Below are positions 24,691 to 36,531 of a DNA stretch of 64,000 bases, piece by piece (position 1 is the first letter of the stretch; every line of letters begins with the position of its first letter). The stretch covers positions 744,001 to 808,000 of the forward strand of contig JAUDYN010000004.1 in NCBI GenBank assembly GCA_030407005.1, read 5' to 3'. The notes under the pieces were generated by a model. It was given only the letters and a program-made list of their open reading frames with translations. It searched no databases and had not been told where the DNA came from. The position numbers were made by a program, and so were the translations under genes. The DNA is from Desarmillaria ectypa. Taxonomy: Eukaryota > Basidiomycota > Agaricomycetes > Agaricales > Physalacriaceae.

Positions 24691-25215
24691 TGTCCCAGCT
24701 TCCCATCTCGTAGAATGAATTTTCGGCGTGCCATACGAGCCTATCATGACAGCCATCGGGAGTTGTGCGTATCACTCTCCGGCACGCCGAAACAGTTCAG
24801 CACACCAGTCTGCAGCAGGATACCATCATATTCAAACAGCTGAGGACGATTTGTTCGGGGTCGTCTGTAGGTGCTATTCATGAGCGTCACAATTTGAAGG
24901 GAGAGTGACGTGTGTCGGTGATAAAAGCCTCTTCACGGAAGATCTCGTTAATCTGGCTGAACAGTGAGAGATTCGAATCGAGACGAACGAACCCATAGGA
25001 CGTGGGCGATTCCCTTCTGAGGACATCGAGTGTGTCAGGGGTGCAGCTGTGAGCGGAACGAGTATCGGGAGGCGGCACAGAAGATCCAGTGCCTTTGTAA
25101 GGGACTAAAGGGTGAGGTTCATGACACTGAAGGTGAAGTGCACGCCTGGCAGATACAATCGTAGACTCGAAAAGTTCACATGAGTCAAGCAAGGTAGGTA
25201 GGCTCAGCAATTGCC
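24690..25215 (-). pseudogene. AKAP7/ASCC1-like 2H phosphoesterase, decayed copy 1
   Basis: The minus strand carries pieces homologous to the better-kept copy at 44,574-45,278: SLFSQINEIFREEAFITDT, then near 24,870 an ATGAATAGCACC-type stretch corresponding to LMNS, then FEYDGILLQTGVLNCFGV and a GKLGHG-like end in a shifted frame. The first HxTLG motif is not kept in frame and the C-terminus has two stops. 2H phosphoesterases act on cyclic phosphates or RNA ends through two HxT motifs. This copy should be inactive. Confidence 0.6.
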
Positions 25216-25218
25216 ACG

Positions 25219-25288
25219 AATAGATTTTCCCATTGTAAATTCAAAGTAGCATAATAACCGAGTAACCTATATACATAGGACTTGGAAC
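25219..25288. repeat. Direct repeat, left copy
   Basis: AATAGATTTTCCCA...AGCATAATAACCGAGTAA...ATACATAGGACT is repeated at 25,553-25,625 with a few indels. The two copies flank a purine-rich tract. Confidence 0.7.
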
Positions 25289-25289
25289 G

Positions 25290-25540
25290 GACGAAGAGGT
25301 CAGACGAGGACGACGGAGAAAGGATGAGTATGGGGTGAGCGGAGACAAAAAAGAACGGCGCAGAAAGCTACGTAGACAAGTATCCCAGATGCAATGTCAG
25401 AAAAAAAAAGGAGTCAGACAACGCAGAGACACAAGAAGCTTCAAAGAAGAAATAAAGGCGAGACGATGTGTTAACGCAAAAAAAACAGGCGAACAGAGCA
25501 AGGCCGCCACAAATTGAAAAAAGCACCCAGAAGGCTCGGC
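25290..25540. other. Purine-rich strand-asymmetric tract
   Basis: About 250 bases dominated by A and G on the plus strand (runs such as GACGGAGAAAGGATGAG). An open frame at 25,335-25,517 is Lys/Arg-rich simply because of this composition, and I do not call it a gene. The tract is bounded by the direct repeats and lies 300 bases upstream of kinase gene A. Confidence 0.55.
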
Positions 25541-25552
25541 AAAAGCCGCACC

Positions 25553-25625
25553 AATAGATTTTCCCACAGAGTTTTGAAGGAGCATAATAACCGAGTAATC
25601 CTATAATACATAGGACTCGGAATCA
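25553..25625. repeat. Direct repeat, right copy
   Basis: Second copy of the 25,219-25,288 repeat, same orientation, about 230 bases upstream of the start of gene A. Confidence 0.7.
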
Positions 25626-25855
25626 AGGTACATCTTATTGGATTCTTTTTGAATGAGCAGCTGTCCAAAGCCACCGAGTCAACAAAATGGATACAGTTCA
25701 GACAGCCCGCTGTTTCTTCGTCCAAAAGGAAAGAATCGGCAACTGCCATTACCGGATTTTGCCGATCAAAGTTCCCACAAAAATGTTGGGTTTGCTGCAA
25801 TCAATCTTTGTTCCCCGTTCCACGTCCCACTTAAGGTTCGTCCTGGCCGTGTCCT

Positions 25856-28088
25856 ATGTCAGATTCACTTGAGTCTGGAAGTGAATCATATGAGGATATA
25901 GATGGTCTGGAGGAGCTCTTCAACTTTGTGCCTCCACCTCTCCAGCATGACCCAGACTCAGAGGTTCCCGCACCAGATTGGTCGCCTGTCACGTTCTACG
26001 ACAAGCACCTGGACGATTCCCTCATTCTCAAACAAGTCAAAGTCCTTCCTCTTCTTATCTCCACCCTCTCTGAAGCTCTTGATGACCATGTCTCGTCGTT
26101 CAATTCCCGAGGCAAACCATTCTATTATCCCTACATAGCCGTCAGACAGGATTCCTACAATAAGACTGTTGTTTCCACGGCGTCTGATATTTCTGGGCGC
26201 TTCTGTGAAGGAGGATACCCCTTCATTCAAGCTGCATCTGTGCTTGCGTTCCATCCCGATCAATCCGAACTAAAGAGCGTCTTTGTAATGTCAGGAAGAT
26301 TGGCTGAGGACCCGCCAGATTTCCATTCAGAACAATTCTCTCTACAACATACTATTGAAACAGGGTCATTTATGTCTACCATGCTGGAGGCTTTGGACGA
26401 TGAACTCGGGGCCCTTCTTCTGTCCGTGCGGAAAAGCCTCCCTCACATGGCAGTTTATGAGGCTTACGCGCTCTCCGGCAAGACAGTCCTGGAGGAAATG
26501 TCAGGATTGTCGAGTCTTGCCGTTTTTCCTTGGAAGAGTGGTGGAGGATCACGTTGTCGGCAAGTTTCTCACCAAGTGCCACCTCCAGACTCGGATACGT
26601 CAAAGTATCTTTGGGAAACGGAGCCATCTGATAACAGTGTGCAGATGCAGGCTCCCTTCCTACTTCGTCGTAGCGAGCGACTGAAAAAGTCGGCTCTTAA
26701 CGCCTCGATTTCCTCCAAGAAACCCGAGCACCGCCGCCTCCCGAAACCTTCTCGTAAAGCGGACGCGACGATGCAGTCTATTACCACACCCAAGAAAGCT
26801 GCGAGCCATAGATATATGGCGAATGCTGCAGATTTCGTACAACGTGTGAGTATACTCATGCCTGGTGCAGTCGTATTCAGTGTTTGATTTCTATATTTCA
26901 GGCTTGGGCGCACGCCGTTGGGTTTGACTCAACCGTCATCATATTTGATTGCGGAAATTATCTAAGAATAGGGATTCGACACCGCAAAACCCAGACTTTG
27001 TACTTATCCGACCTGGTGGATGTTTGCAGTCGTAAAGACCCCGTATATGGCAAGCTCTTGGTGGGAATATTCCTGGCAATCATACGTGATGCCCTGGATC
27101 GTGCTCCCTTGCTTGATCTGTCGCTCACTGGAGTGAACAAGCATTCAACCCAAATGACTTCTCGTAAACGTCGACACAACAGAGACGAAGCGGTGCCTGT
27201 GCGACGGTCTCGTCGTAAGCTTGGAGAGCCGAGCGAAGAAGTCGACCCAGAGGTAATGCTTGTCTTCCTATGTTGTAGACTCGTTGGTGATTTAGGACAT
27301 TAGGTGATCCTCTCCGAATTGAGCACTCGCAATGTAGCCCTCTTATATCTCCAGGATGGGAGATTTAACTCTATGTTCCCGTCATTTTTTATACGGGCTG
27401 AAAGCTCCAGTCGGAAGAGATCTTATCGGTATGATGAGTGCTCGACTCTCGTACTTCTGAAGAAGATAGGTCATGGGGCAGTGGGAGAAGTTTATGAGGC
27501 ATCTCTCGATGTGGATTTCAACGGTGGCAACATAGCACACTATCCTCACAAGGTGATAGTCAAGCTTGCCTTCTATGAGGAGCAGACAGAGAAACTCCGG
27601 CACGAATACAGCATATACCGTTATCTCTCGACTGGGCCGAACCAAGTGAAAAATATTCCTCGTGCTTTTGGGTTTTTTGAAGACGTCGAATCGGAAGCGG
27701 GCGTGCTCATCTTGAGCCATGCCGGTGTGGCACTAGCTTTCCGTTCTACTCCTCCAGGTACAGGTGCTGAAGTCTCTGCTGAAGAAAGGTGCGACATTTG
27801 AACATCATTGCGTTCTATTCTCAACAACACATTAGGGATACGTTCATGCAAACACTGAAATCCATTCATGCCGCAGGCGTTGCTCATGGTGACATCAGAT
27901 CCTGGAATCTTCTTGAAGATGATAAGGGAGGACTCTTCATAGCTGATTTCGACAGGGCGAAAATACATGGGTCACAACGTCAGATGGCAGCGGAGCTGAA
28001 ACGCATGGGCTTCCTGCTAGATGGTGCCAATATAGACGACGATTATGTAATTAGTTACCCTGCATCATCATGTTCTGGCTTTCTCTAG
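25856..28088 (+). CDS. Gene A: kinase-like protein, plus-strand member of module 1
   Basis: Four exons (25856-26845, 26902-27252, 27304-27788, 27836-28088; 692 aa). The N-terminal ~300 residues have no family I know; they begin LEELFNFVPPPLQHDPDSE and include an HLDDSLILKQ segment shared by all four paralogues. A basic, probably nuclear-targeting stretch follows (RRSERLKKS, RKADATMQ). Next comes a shared domain AWAHAVGFDSTVIIFDCGN...IRHRKTQTLYLSDLVDV. The C-terminal kinase-like domain has the glycine loop KIGHGAVGEVYEA, lysine strand VIVKLAF, an EKLRHEYSIYR helix, catalytic loop VAHGDIRSWNLL and IADFDRA replacing DFG. The C-lobe is short, as in small eukaryotic-like kinases. All core residues are present, so activity is plausible; the substrate is unknown. 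Stop at 28086-28088, one base from the stop of gene B on the other strand. Gene C is its paralogue with the same intron positions. It is not a FunK1 protein as far as I can see. Confidence 0.85.
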
Positions 28089-28089
28089 G

Positions 28090-30793
28090 CTAATTTAGGC
28101 CATTGTCCTGAAGCATCTCCAAATCTGCTTTAACCGCACTTCTATATCGTCGCAGATTTTCCTTTACAGCCAACTTGACCTTGGCCTTCGGAATGATCCC
28201 AAACCTAGGCACACCCGGGGTTCTTTTCCTTGCCACTGTCTTCTTCGAAGGCGCACCCATCCTGTGCGGTACCAGGTCAGGCTCCATGGATCTCCAGTTC
28301 AGTTTTCGCGGGCGTTTGTCTAGCATTCTCGTTGCATCCTCGTCATAAGCTTCCTGTAATGCTGTAGATTTTCGATAGTCCTTTCCATTTCTCCAGCTAA
28401 TCAGGTGGATCTTCCATCCACCTTTCTTATTTTCCGGATCCTTCGTGATCAGGACATTGTCTGGAGCAAGGTTGCCATGCGTGACCATTTCTGAGTGCAT
28501 TTTTTCTACTGCTTCCCGGATCTGTAAGCTATCAGAATAGTAATGATGTTTATTCGGTGATGAAGCAGGCATTGTTGAGCAACTTACCGAGTAGCAGCAG
28601 ATATGCGACTTAGCCCAAGTTTGGTGGTAATAGGGTCGCCACCATCGAGGAGTACGAGAGCCATTTTACAGCCGACCATAGACTGATATAGTCCAAACTC
28701 TTCTACTATTCCCAATTGTTCGATGATTCCTTCAATAGAAGGAAATTTGGTATACATGCCGTATTCGTTCCGGATGCCCACCTTGCGGTCCCTGACCTTT
28801 GCGAACTTGACGACGATGCCGCGTATAGCTGTCTCTCCATCGTCAACATAGCAGTAGTAAGTGAGTGTAGACGTTGGGCATTGGTTAATGACGAATACTT
28901 CTATTTCCTCTGTCCTTGTATCAGTGTAGGCAGGCCAAGTCGATCGTTTTCGAGTCATCCTCATACTACTCGCCGTGCCTAGGCCGTTGATATTTTTTTT
29001 CCATGTGATCTTCAAGGTTTGTGCCTCTCTCAAGCGTCTGAAGAGCTGCTTTTCCTGGCGTACAAATGTGTTCTTATCAACCACTAAGTCATTTGAATAT
29101 ACTGGGATGGTACGTACCTCAGGACTGAAATCCAACTCCCAGCTATTCGAATCCTCGTCATCTTGGTCACTGTCTGAAAAGGTCGTTGCATTTACTACTG
29201 CTCCTGGAGTCCTCGCAGATCTCGATGGTCTACCTCTCTTCGACGACGTTTTTGGTACCTTGTCTTCGGATGCTACGCTGCGATCATACTTGAACGTGTA
29301 AAGCTCGGGAAGCTGCCGCATCGCCTTCAGTTTCTCTGCCCTTTTGATGGCGTCAAGGAGCGCGACTATATTGAGACCGGTATGGATTTTGAAATATCCC
29401 GGCGAGTCTGGAAGAGGATTTCCTAGGTCTAAAAGTGGAGAGAGATAGAGACGTTGCAATTTGCGGTCTCGTATACCGATATATTCTAGATTCCCGCAAT
29501 TCAAGACCATGAACGTCGCATCGATGTTAACTGCTTCGGCCCAGATCTAAGGTTGCACACACTATCAGATTTGAAGATGATGGAGCGAAAGGATCAATAC
29601 CTGTTGAATCACTACTAAGGCTGTCAGATAGTCTGCTTCGGTGAAAGGTAAGGTATCATCAGCGGTTCCATGAACATTGCTATCATCCTCGTCTTCATCG
29701 TCATCTCTGGCGCGCCTCTCGTCGTCATCATCATTCGAATGCCGGTTTCCGGTGTCCGATTCTTGCCTGACCCTCTTCTTGGACGATTTGGACTCCTTAA
29801 ATTTCCACCGCCTGGTATCAGGGACAGATGCTAGTAGGGAGGAGTGGATTCTCGACTTGTCGAACGCAAAGCTAAGGTCGGCATTCCTTTTGCCTCTGTT
29901 ATCATCATTGGGGCTGTCCTCCAAGATAACACCGTCCACCCCCGTCTTGAACCCAGTAACTGAGAACTTGAATCGATTGTCTTTCTTGCGGCAAAACGTT
30001 TTGCTACAAGACTCGGACCTTGGACAAGAAGCCCAAGGGAACTGTGATCCGGTGGTATGGTCGATGGCCAGCATGATGCCCCTCCTTCCAGCGTTCATGC
30101 TCTTGTACTCCCAGAATAGAAAATCTGATAGATCTTGTTCAATGACAGATTGGAGTTTGTCTTTGAGTGCTGCGGGAATATTGGTGGTTTCGATAGCGTT
30201 TTTGTTCAGAGAAAGGTAGCCATCTGCTACAGCGCAAGCGGTGGACACTCTGGGTTTTTCGTTGTACTGGAAGATAGAGGTCCATTTATCAAGGCCGGCA
30301 ACAAGAGTGGAAGCGACCAAAGTAGGATACTGTTCCAAACGAGGGTAGGCTCTCTGCAGATCAGCCTCGGGTCCAATAACCCAGTGCCCGGGAGTTTCAA
30401 CTACTTCTGAGACAGCTGCTTTCCGCAAAACACTCATCACAGGAATACAAGGCACACGTTTGGTCGGCGAATTGGAAATGAAGTCCTGGATTTTGGAGTC
30501 GACTACTCCAGATAGTTGATCGAGCATATCAGGGAAAGAGACAATGTCTTTGAGAATGAGTCGCGGATGAAGATGCATGTCATAGTGTGCATACCCCCGA
30601 GTATCTCCGCTACCTGTGAAGCCAGGGCGCTTCGTAAAGGTCGGTCGGCGAGTGAAGAGGTGATTCAGAGCTGAAATCGCAGATGAGTCGTCTCTACAAC
30701 GTACTGGTGCTTGCAAGCAACATTACCTTCGATACCACTCGTATCAGAAGCGGATCGACGTTTGGGCCTGGTCGAGGAAGTACGAGGCGACAT
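28090..30793 (-). CDS. Gene B: predicted pseudokinase, minus-strand member of module 1
   Basis: Five exons on the minus strand: 30793-30727, 30670-29601, 29546-29118, 29054-28588 and 28528-28090 (823 aa). The start MSPRTSSTRPKRRSASD is joined by intron 1 to ALNHLFTRRPTFTKRPGFTG. The N-terminal domain (YDMHLHPRLILKDIVSFPD) aligns with the HLDDSLILKQ domain of A. An acidic/basic low-complexity stretch (DDDDERRARDDDEDEDD) precedes the shared IWAEAVNIDATFMVLNCGN...IRDRKLQRLYLSPLLDL domain. The kinase-like part keeps IVVKFAK and a GIRNEYGMY helix, but the catalytic loop reads MVTHGNLAPDNVL (Asp to Asn) and the DFG position reads LISWRNG (Asp to Ser). No glycine loop is visible. It is therefore predicted to be catalytically dead, perhaps a regulator or partner of a kinase such as A. 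The intron 4 acceptor was chosen at 28,529 because only it keeps the frame and matches gene D. Confidence 0.83.
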
Positions 30794-30814
30794 TGAGTGG
30801 AGTGTAAGGAAGGG

Positions 30815-31880
30815 GATCTTCACCTGGCGAGTTATGCTCTATTGGAATATTTCCCGCAAGTTCTTAAAGTATGTAGAGGAAATGGTCGCGAAATGTTCGT
30901 ATCCACGTATACTCTGAAGAGTCTGTTGTTCTTTGCAAAAACCTTATGCGAATCTGTGATCAGATGTTGTCAAAGCAAAGAGTCCCTTACCTGTGGGAGC
31001 GCCATATTGATGCAACGGAGTCTAGGAACTCTCAGCGCCTCGAAGAAAACAATAGTCTCTATACCAGTCGATCCAGAGAGGGGAAGTCTTCCAAGCGCAA
31101 GTCGGCGGATCCGAGAAAAGAACAATTGGATCAGTCGGAACAGAGGAATCAGGTAATAGGTCCACAATGCTGAGGGCTGTAAGACGTGGGATAGCAGTAG
31201 CCGTGACGGCATCCTATTCATTCGCTTAGCGTGCGAAGCCTCGTCATGGTGATACCGGCGTCAAAGCCCATCACGGACCTAGAATAGATCGTATTAGTAG
31301 AACAACAATGCTTTGCTTTGAAGGTATTTCTAGCCCACGAATCAGACCGGTGTATGCAGAATGGGAACAAGAAATCACCGCGCGTTGAGTATTATTAAGG
31401 CACGTGAAATGTATATACGAGAAACCGTCCCTACATGGCGTAATTAACGTGTAGCACGAGGTGAACTGATAAAGAACGGGTTTCAACAGCAAAGCAAAGC
31501 AATGATACTTCACTTAACCTTCCTTATTGTCCTGTGTCTCCAACGATGACCGCGACTTGAGGAAATCCCCTAGAAACAGACTACAGCGGCGATCCGGGGT
31601 TGCATCATTCCTGAGATTCGGACCATATGAAACAAGTTCACCGAGCATTACGGAACTAGAATGAGCAAGCAGCCAGTCCTGCTCAAAAATATCTTGACCA
31701 AATATTGGCGTGACTCGGAGGAAGAAAAGCGATCAGTGATCGATCCGATCGCCGGCCTATTCCAGTGCTTTGAAGAAATACAAGGGTTTGCTCAGGCCAC
31801 CGGCGAATATGGCGGATCATCGGCCCAATTAAAGAGATCTTGGACAGCCATGGATTTGCTTTTGCTGGGCTCCTGCTGAT
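30815..31880. repeat. Upstream flank of module 1, near-identical to the flank of module 2
   Basis: From about 30,830 to 31,515 the sequence is almost the same as 41,550-42,235. In the first ~175 bases I counted five differences, all transitions. Similarity continues more weakly to about 31,880 (matching to about 42,560). The two copies are direct. The block begins within 20-60 nt of the start codons of B and D. Confidence 0.85.
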
Positions 31881-33140
31881 ATGCTTACCAGTTATCCACT
31901 GCTGTAAAAGTGTATAAAATTCCATTTTATTAATATACAAACTATGTGTGTGACTGTATCTGTAAGAAATGCATGTAAAGATAATCTGGAAGCTGGAAAG
32001 CTCCCACTAGATCAGTAAGGGTTAGCTGTGATGGGTCTGAACTCTAGGTGACAGGACTAACAACTCAATGATTGGCTTTGAAGGAAACCAAAAGTCCAGA
32101 ACTAGTGATGCACATGTCTCTAGTTGAAACCAACATCCCAGCAGTGATGGCTGTCCAATGGCATTGGTCTGAAAACCGGGACAAGTAGAATCAGGTATGA
32201 TCCTCCATACCAGGCAAACTTCCAAGGCTTAGAGACTAATGGATTGGCACATCAGATGCATGAGAAATACTACCTGTCAACCCAGAAAGCTTTACCCCAA
32301 GACCAGGAAGGGCTGGAAACCATACCAGTGCACCAGGTGGTAGCAGACAAGTATGTTGTGAAAAACAGAGAATGAATAGATCAGTTCATTCCCAGTTAGT
32401 ACATGCATGGTATCAGGCCAATAGTATTGTACTTGGCTGAGCTCTGCAAATGCATGCAGATGTAAACTACTGTACCTACTTATATACTAAATACTAATTT
32501 ACTAGAATCTTCTACAAGTTTCCTAATATTTCTCTCTTAATCAGCAAGTTTGACATGATGCCAGATTGCTATCATCTTGGCTCAACTCTCAAATTCCAAC
32601 AGAGTATGATTGGAATTACCTGGTAGCAGGAATATGAGCTCGTATCCACCAAGAAGTGAGCTCGTATCTGCCTGGTTTACATCAGCAAGGGTAATGATAG
32701 TATCTGGAACTATTAAAAATATAGATAAAGGTAGAATAGTATAAATACCAGCTTGTAGCAGCAGGACAGCAAGTTGCTGGCCCCCAGAATGCTACCAAGT
32801 GAATAGTATGAGTTTTATTAGCCAAGAGCTTTGAGTTGCAGACTCACCTGGAGTAGAATTGAGTGATCTGGTCACTTTGTTTGTGTGTGCAAGAACAGTT
32901 CAGAAAGTTACAGACAGAAAGCTGAGACATAGACTAGAATCCATGTAGTACTAGTAAAACTGCAACCAGGCAGTTAGTATGCATTCAGGAACTGCACCAG
33001 GCAGCCAGCCTATCAGTGACAGATTGTGTTCAGTAACACAGAAAGTAGCAACTTGTGTTGTTTCAAGTATATTCAATTGCTACCAGGAACCTAGTATCTA
33101 CAGTACAAACATTCGACCCAATATACAATAGGGAAAAAGA
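31881..33140. other. CpG-poor transposon-like sequence
   Basis: Base composition changes sharply here to CpG-poor, TG/CA-rich DNA, like the retrotransposons at 46-64 kb. The dispersed repeat copy at 32,405-32,605 lies inside. No coding domain was recognised, so the element type is unknown. Confidence 0.5.
32405..32605. repeat. Dispersed repeat copy 2
   Basis: Matches both ends of the repeat at 181-640 but lacks its central ~250 bases. Ends CTCAACTCTCAAATTCCAAC. Confidence 0.55.
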
Positions 33141-33259
33141 TACATGAATATGTGGCATAGGATGTATATCGTCTGTGGTAATAAACAGATTTGCAGCGGC
33201 TAATATATGTAACTCAGCTAATTATGAGAAAGACGGACGAAGAAACCATCGATAATGGT

Positions 33260-33620
33260 GCGCTACACAGCTAACGTATGCGCCGTCCATGTTCCAGCTT
33301 CCCATACCAGAGATGAACTCTCGGTGCGTCGTATGAGCCCATCGTGACTGCCATCAGGAGCTCTGCATAGTCGCTCTCCTGCACGCCGAGACATTCCAAC
33401 AGACCAGGATACTATGGCTGAGGGGGGGCTCAGTCTGGTGTGTTCTGTGGCTGGTGTTCATGAGCGCCATATGCAATTCAAGGAGAGATGATGCCCCTCG
33501 TCACGGAATATCTCGTTGATCCGGTCGAACAGGGGCTCGGGCGAGACGGACGCAATTGGGATTCCCTGCTGAAGACATCGAGGTCCACTGATTGCACTCA
33601 ATGACAGCCTCGTTAAAGTG
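33260..33620 (-). pseudogene. AKAP7/ASCC1-like 2H phosphoesterase, decayed copy 2
   Basis: Aligns on the minus strand with copies 1 and 3: LLECLGVQESDYAELLMAV, then YDAPRVHLW and a frameshifted end. The preceding bases (33,140-33,250) also match 24,590-24,690. The N-terminal half is not recognisable. Confidence 0.5.
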
Positions 33621-34756
33621 CATGGTCCCAAGCGGCGATGTCAGGAAGTCACGTATGCTTCACGGAAAGAAGTAGGGCTCTCGTCCTTTGCGTTCCGGCA
33701 ATCCAGCGGCTCCCCCATTCGCGCACCACCAGATGTGTCTCGCTGGCCACCTGGTGCTCTTGCCCTTCATTTTCATGTTCGCACCGACACGGGAGGGGAC
33801 AGATCAAAGTGCTGGAATGTTCGAATCTATACCAGCGGGATGGATTTCTTTGGGGTAGGGGGCGGAGCATGGATGACTGCTTTGCTCTCGTGCGTGGGGT
33901 GCGGGAGCGTTGAAGGTGACAGGCGCGTTGAAGGGTCGGAGTGTGAAGACTGATGTGTCAGGCTAACCCATAGTCTAGATGAAGGAAAGGGCTGGGATGG
34001 CGTGTAGTGTAGAGGGAGATGAGCTGCAGCTGGAGAATCAGTCAAGGGAGATTTGTCATGCCCGAATGCCAAGCTTTGTATTTGTGATGTACAATCCTCA
34101 GTGGATCCGTGGATAGGTGTGACTTTGAATAAAAGAGTGTGATAGAGACGGACTGCAAAAAAGATTGGGGGTGTGAGGAGTGATGCATCAATGGATAGAA
34201 TGAGTTGCAATTAGCGCATGCCATTGTGAAAAAGGCTCGGCTATCGGACGGAGTAGCCCGCAACTCCTTGACCACATCCCGACACCTCTTCATAACAGCA
34301 GCCAAACCCTCGAGACAGCCTCTCATAGGAACCTACGCCAAAAATGTCCAGTCGACGTCTTCCCTAAAACCAGGCTCCCAACAACCACTCACTAACCCAT
34401 CCGACACAAAAAATGCCAGGAGAAAATGAAGTCTACTGTGGAATCGCTGATGCCTCTGCGCGCACTTCTAGATGCGTGACACCCAATGTTCGTGTCCGAA
34501 GACAGAAACTGGAAGAGGTTGGGGTTCGAGATGGGAGTATGCTTGTGGTGATGGTGTTTGAGGAGGACGTGAGTGTCTCATCTCTTTGTTTGATTTGGAT
34601 AATCAAAGTCAAACATGTTGAGGCAGCCATGCCAAACTGCCCCTTCGATCACTCTACAGAGGCAGGATACGCGGACACTGAGGATCCCTGTGCCCAAGCC
34701 AACACTTGATGCGAAAACATCAGGTGGCAGGGAAGAAGATGGAGGAAGCGCGTGAT
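33621..34756. other. Unassigned region between duplicated blocks
   Basis: Several overlapping open frames on both strands (33,618-33,953; 33,827-34,210; 34,413-34,709), with no recognisable domain and no splice pattern. I see no gene I can support. Confidence 0.35.
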
Positions 34757-35073
34757 TAGTTGTCGGACGGGTGAGTCTAGTTTTCTTAATGATCATAATG
34801 ACTTGTCGTTGCTTAGATGATGCCTTTTTCGACGTGAGTGCTGATGGTGACTCATTCTACCGGTTCATGATGGTCTCACTTATTTCAGGTTTGGATTATG
34901 GCAACGCGTGGGGGGTGAGTTTATTAGTTTTGAATCATTAGTGTGGATACCCACCCCTTTGTCCGCTTTCTCTCATTCTTGTCCTAGTTTTGACCTATAT
35001 CAGCGTTAGCGCCGCAGCCTATGGTGTATCGGCCGATATCTCATTCTATGTGGTCTCTGTTGCTAATGCCAGA
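34757..35073 (+). pseudogene. Deleted fragment of MFS transporter 2
   Basis: 34,757-34,940 matches 21,880-22,090 (end of exon 1 to intron 3, introns included). 34,941-35,073 matches 22,926-23,071 (intron 8 and part of exon 9). The ~840 bases between are missing. Since introns are kept, this is a DNA-level duplicate, not a retrocopy. Confidence 0.8.
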
Positions 35074-35560
35074 TCTAGACTTGCACCCACATTGTCGACC
35101 GTGAACTCTGAAAATTGGAGCGTCCAAACTAGTACATAGAATGAGGGATGGACCGAGGAACTGAAGATGCTTGTGGTGCTAATTATTCCAGCGTATGTAA
35201 ATGTATAACTATGAAATCTTTCTTCTTATCCACTACTTGTAAGCCCTGCTTCTGCAGCTCCTCAGCGCGCGTTATGGATGTAAAAGCGAGACAACCTCTT
35301 CCATTCGTTCAGATGAAACTGTACCCTTTCTGAACACGCCGCTTTGGAGTGTACCGAAGGATCCCTCGCCCAGTGGGATCACAGCATTTCCAAGAGCTGA
35401 CCCCTGCTGAAAGATAAGAGTGTCTGTCCACTGGGAGATCGTCCGCCGGCAGTCATGTCCATAGAGCGGGGATACGTTGAGGTAAGAACGAGTCTGACTG
35501 TTCGGGATGAACGATCAGGGAGGATGCGCCGCTCCCAAGTCTCCAAAAACACACGCATCA
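35073..35560. repeat. Copy of the region downstream of MFS 2
   Basis: Continues the duplicate in the same order: 35,073-35,125 matches 23,696-23,758, and 35,138-35,525 matches parts of 23,930-24,365, with deletions. The orientation is direct. Confidence 0.75.
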
Positions 35561-36531
35561 TGCAGGAGAGGGAAATTCACGAATTGCCATGATGTGAGGG
35601 CCTTGATGAATCCGTGGCGGGAGCTCTTCCAGTAGTGGAGGGCGATGGTTCAATGCCCTCTTCTATGGATTCTCAGTAACTTGAGCGTGGCGTTTTGGTT
35701 GGACAAGCTTACGGACAAGATTGTCATGGATGTCTTTGGATCCTACGTGGGCAAGGACGGTCGAGAACCTCTGTGCTGGTCCTAGATAGATAGATGGCGA
35801 TAGAGGACCGTCGTAGTCGTCGATGCAGCGCCACGCCAATCATCGCTTAACACCATAGGAAGTGGGTAGAACGCTTTATCTTGGCTCGTCAGTTTGGAAG
35901 GAGTAAGAAATATTTCAATGAGATAGCACATGATATCGCGATTTACTGCTGGGAGTGTGATGTCGTGTAATTTTTGTGATGGTGGGTGTGTCATTGGATG
36001 ATGATGGATCTCTGAATAGAGGGTAGAACGGTGATACTAGCTGCGTGTTTGTAGGTCTCCGCATTTGGAATACCAAAAAATCACATCTGGAAGGAGAGCA
36101 GTTAATCCTGGCAGAAGGACGTCGGGCCGATAGCCGAGCCAATGAAATAATTGTCAATGTTTGCTTCACGTTCCACACTCCACCTTTGTTCTACTTGACT
36201 GCTTTCACTGTTGTGACGGATCGGTATTTCTGGGGGGTCAAATACTTTGACGGATTTTGATCTGGTTTTGGCTCGCAAATTCAGTGTCGCAAATCCGGCA
36301 TCAAATCCGACGTTTTTTACATGTATTTAGAGCCGGTTTAGCTTTATATTTGTGCCTAAAATACTTCTACAAAAATATATCATTTTTGCATAGATATTTG
36401 GCCGCCCGTATTTGGGGTCGAAAAACGGCTTTCGGGATTTTAGTCCTAAATCCAGCAGGTGAAATCCTCTCCCAAAGACAGAGGCCGGATCAGCTCGGAC
36501 CGATTGTAAGGCCAACTTCTCACGCAACGTT
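35561..36531. other. Upstream region of gene C
   Basis: About 970 bases without a recognised gene. It shares no obvious similarity with the region upstream of gene A, unlike the near-identical flanks of B and D. Confidence 0.4.

Noticed and set aside
25335..25517. Lys/Arg-rich 60-codon frame.
   Set aside because: Its composition follows directly from the purine-rich tract, and there is no domain or conservation.
28026..28098. A last intron in gene A (GTAATT to TTTCTCTAG).
   Set aside because: Reading through gives an ISYPASS-type end and a stop in the position matching gene C, and the intron would leave no sensible last exon.
34757..35073. MFS 2 fragment as a processed retrocopy.
   Set aside because: Intron sequences are present in the copy, so it arose by DNA duplication.
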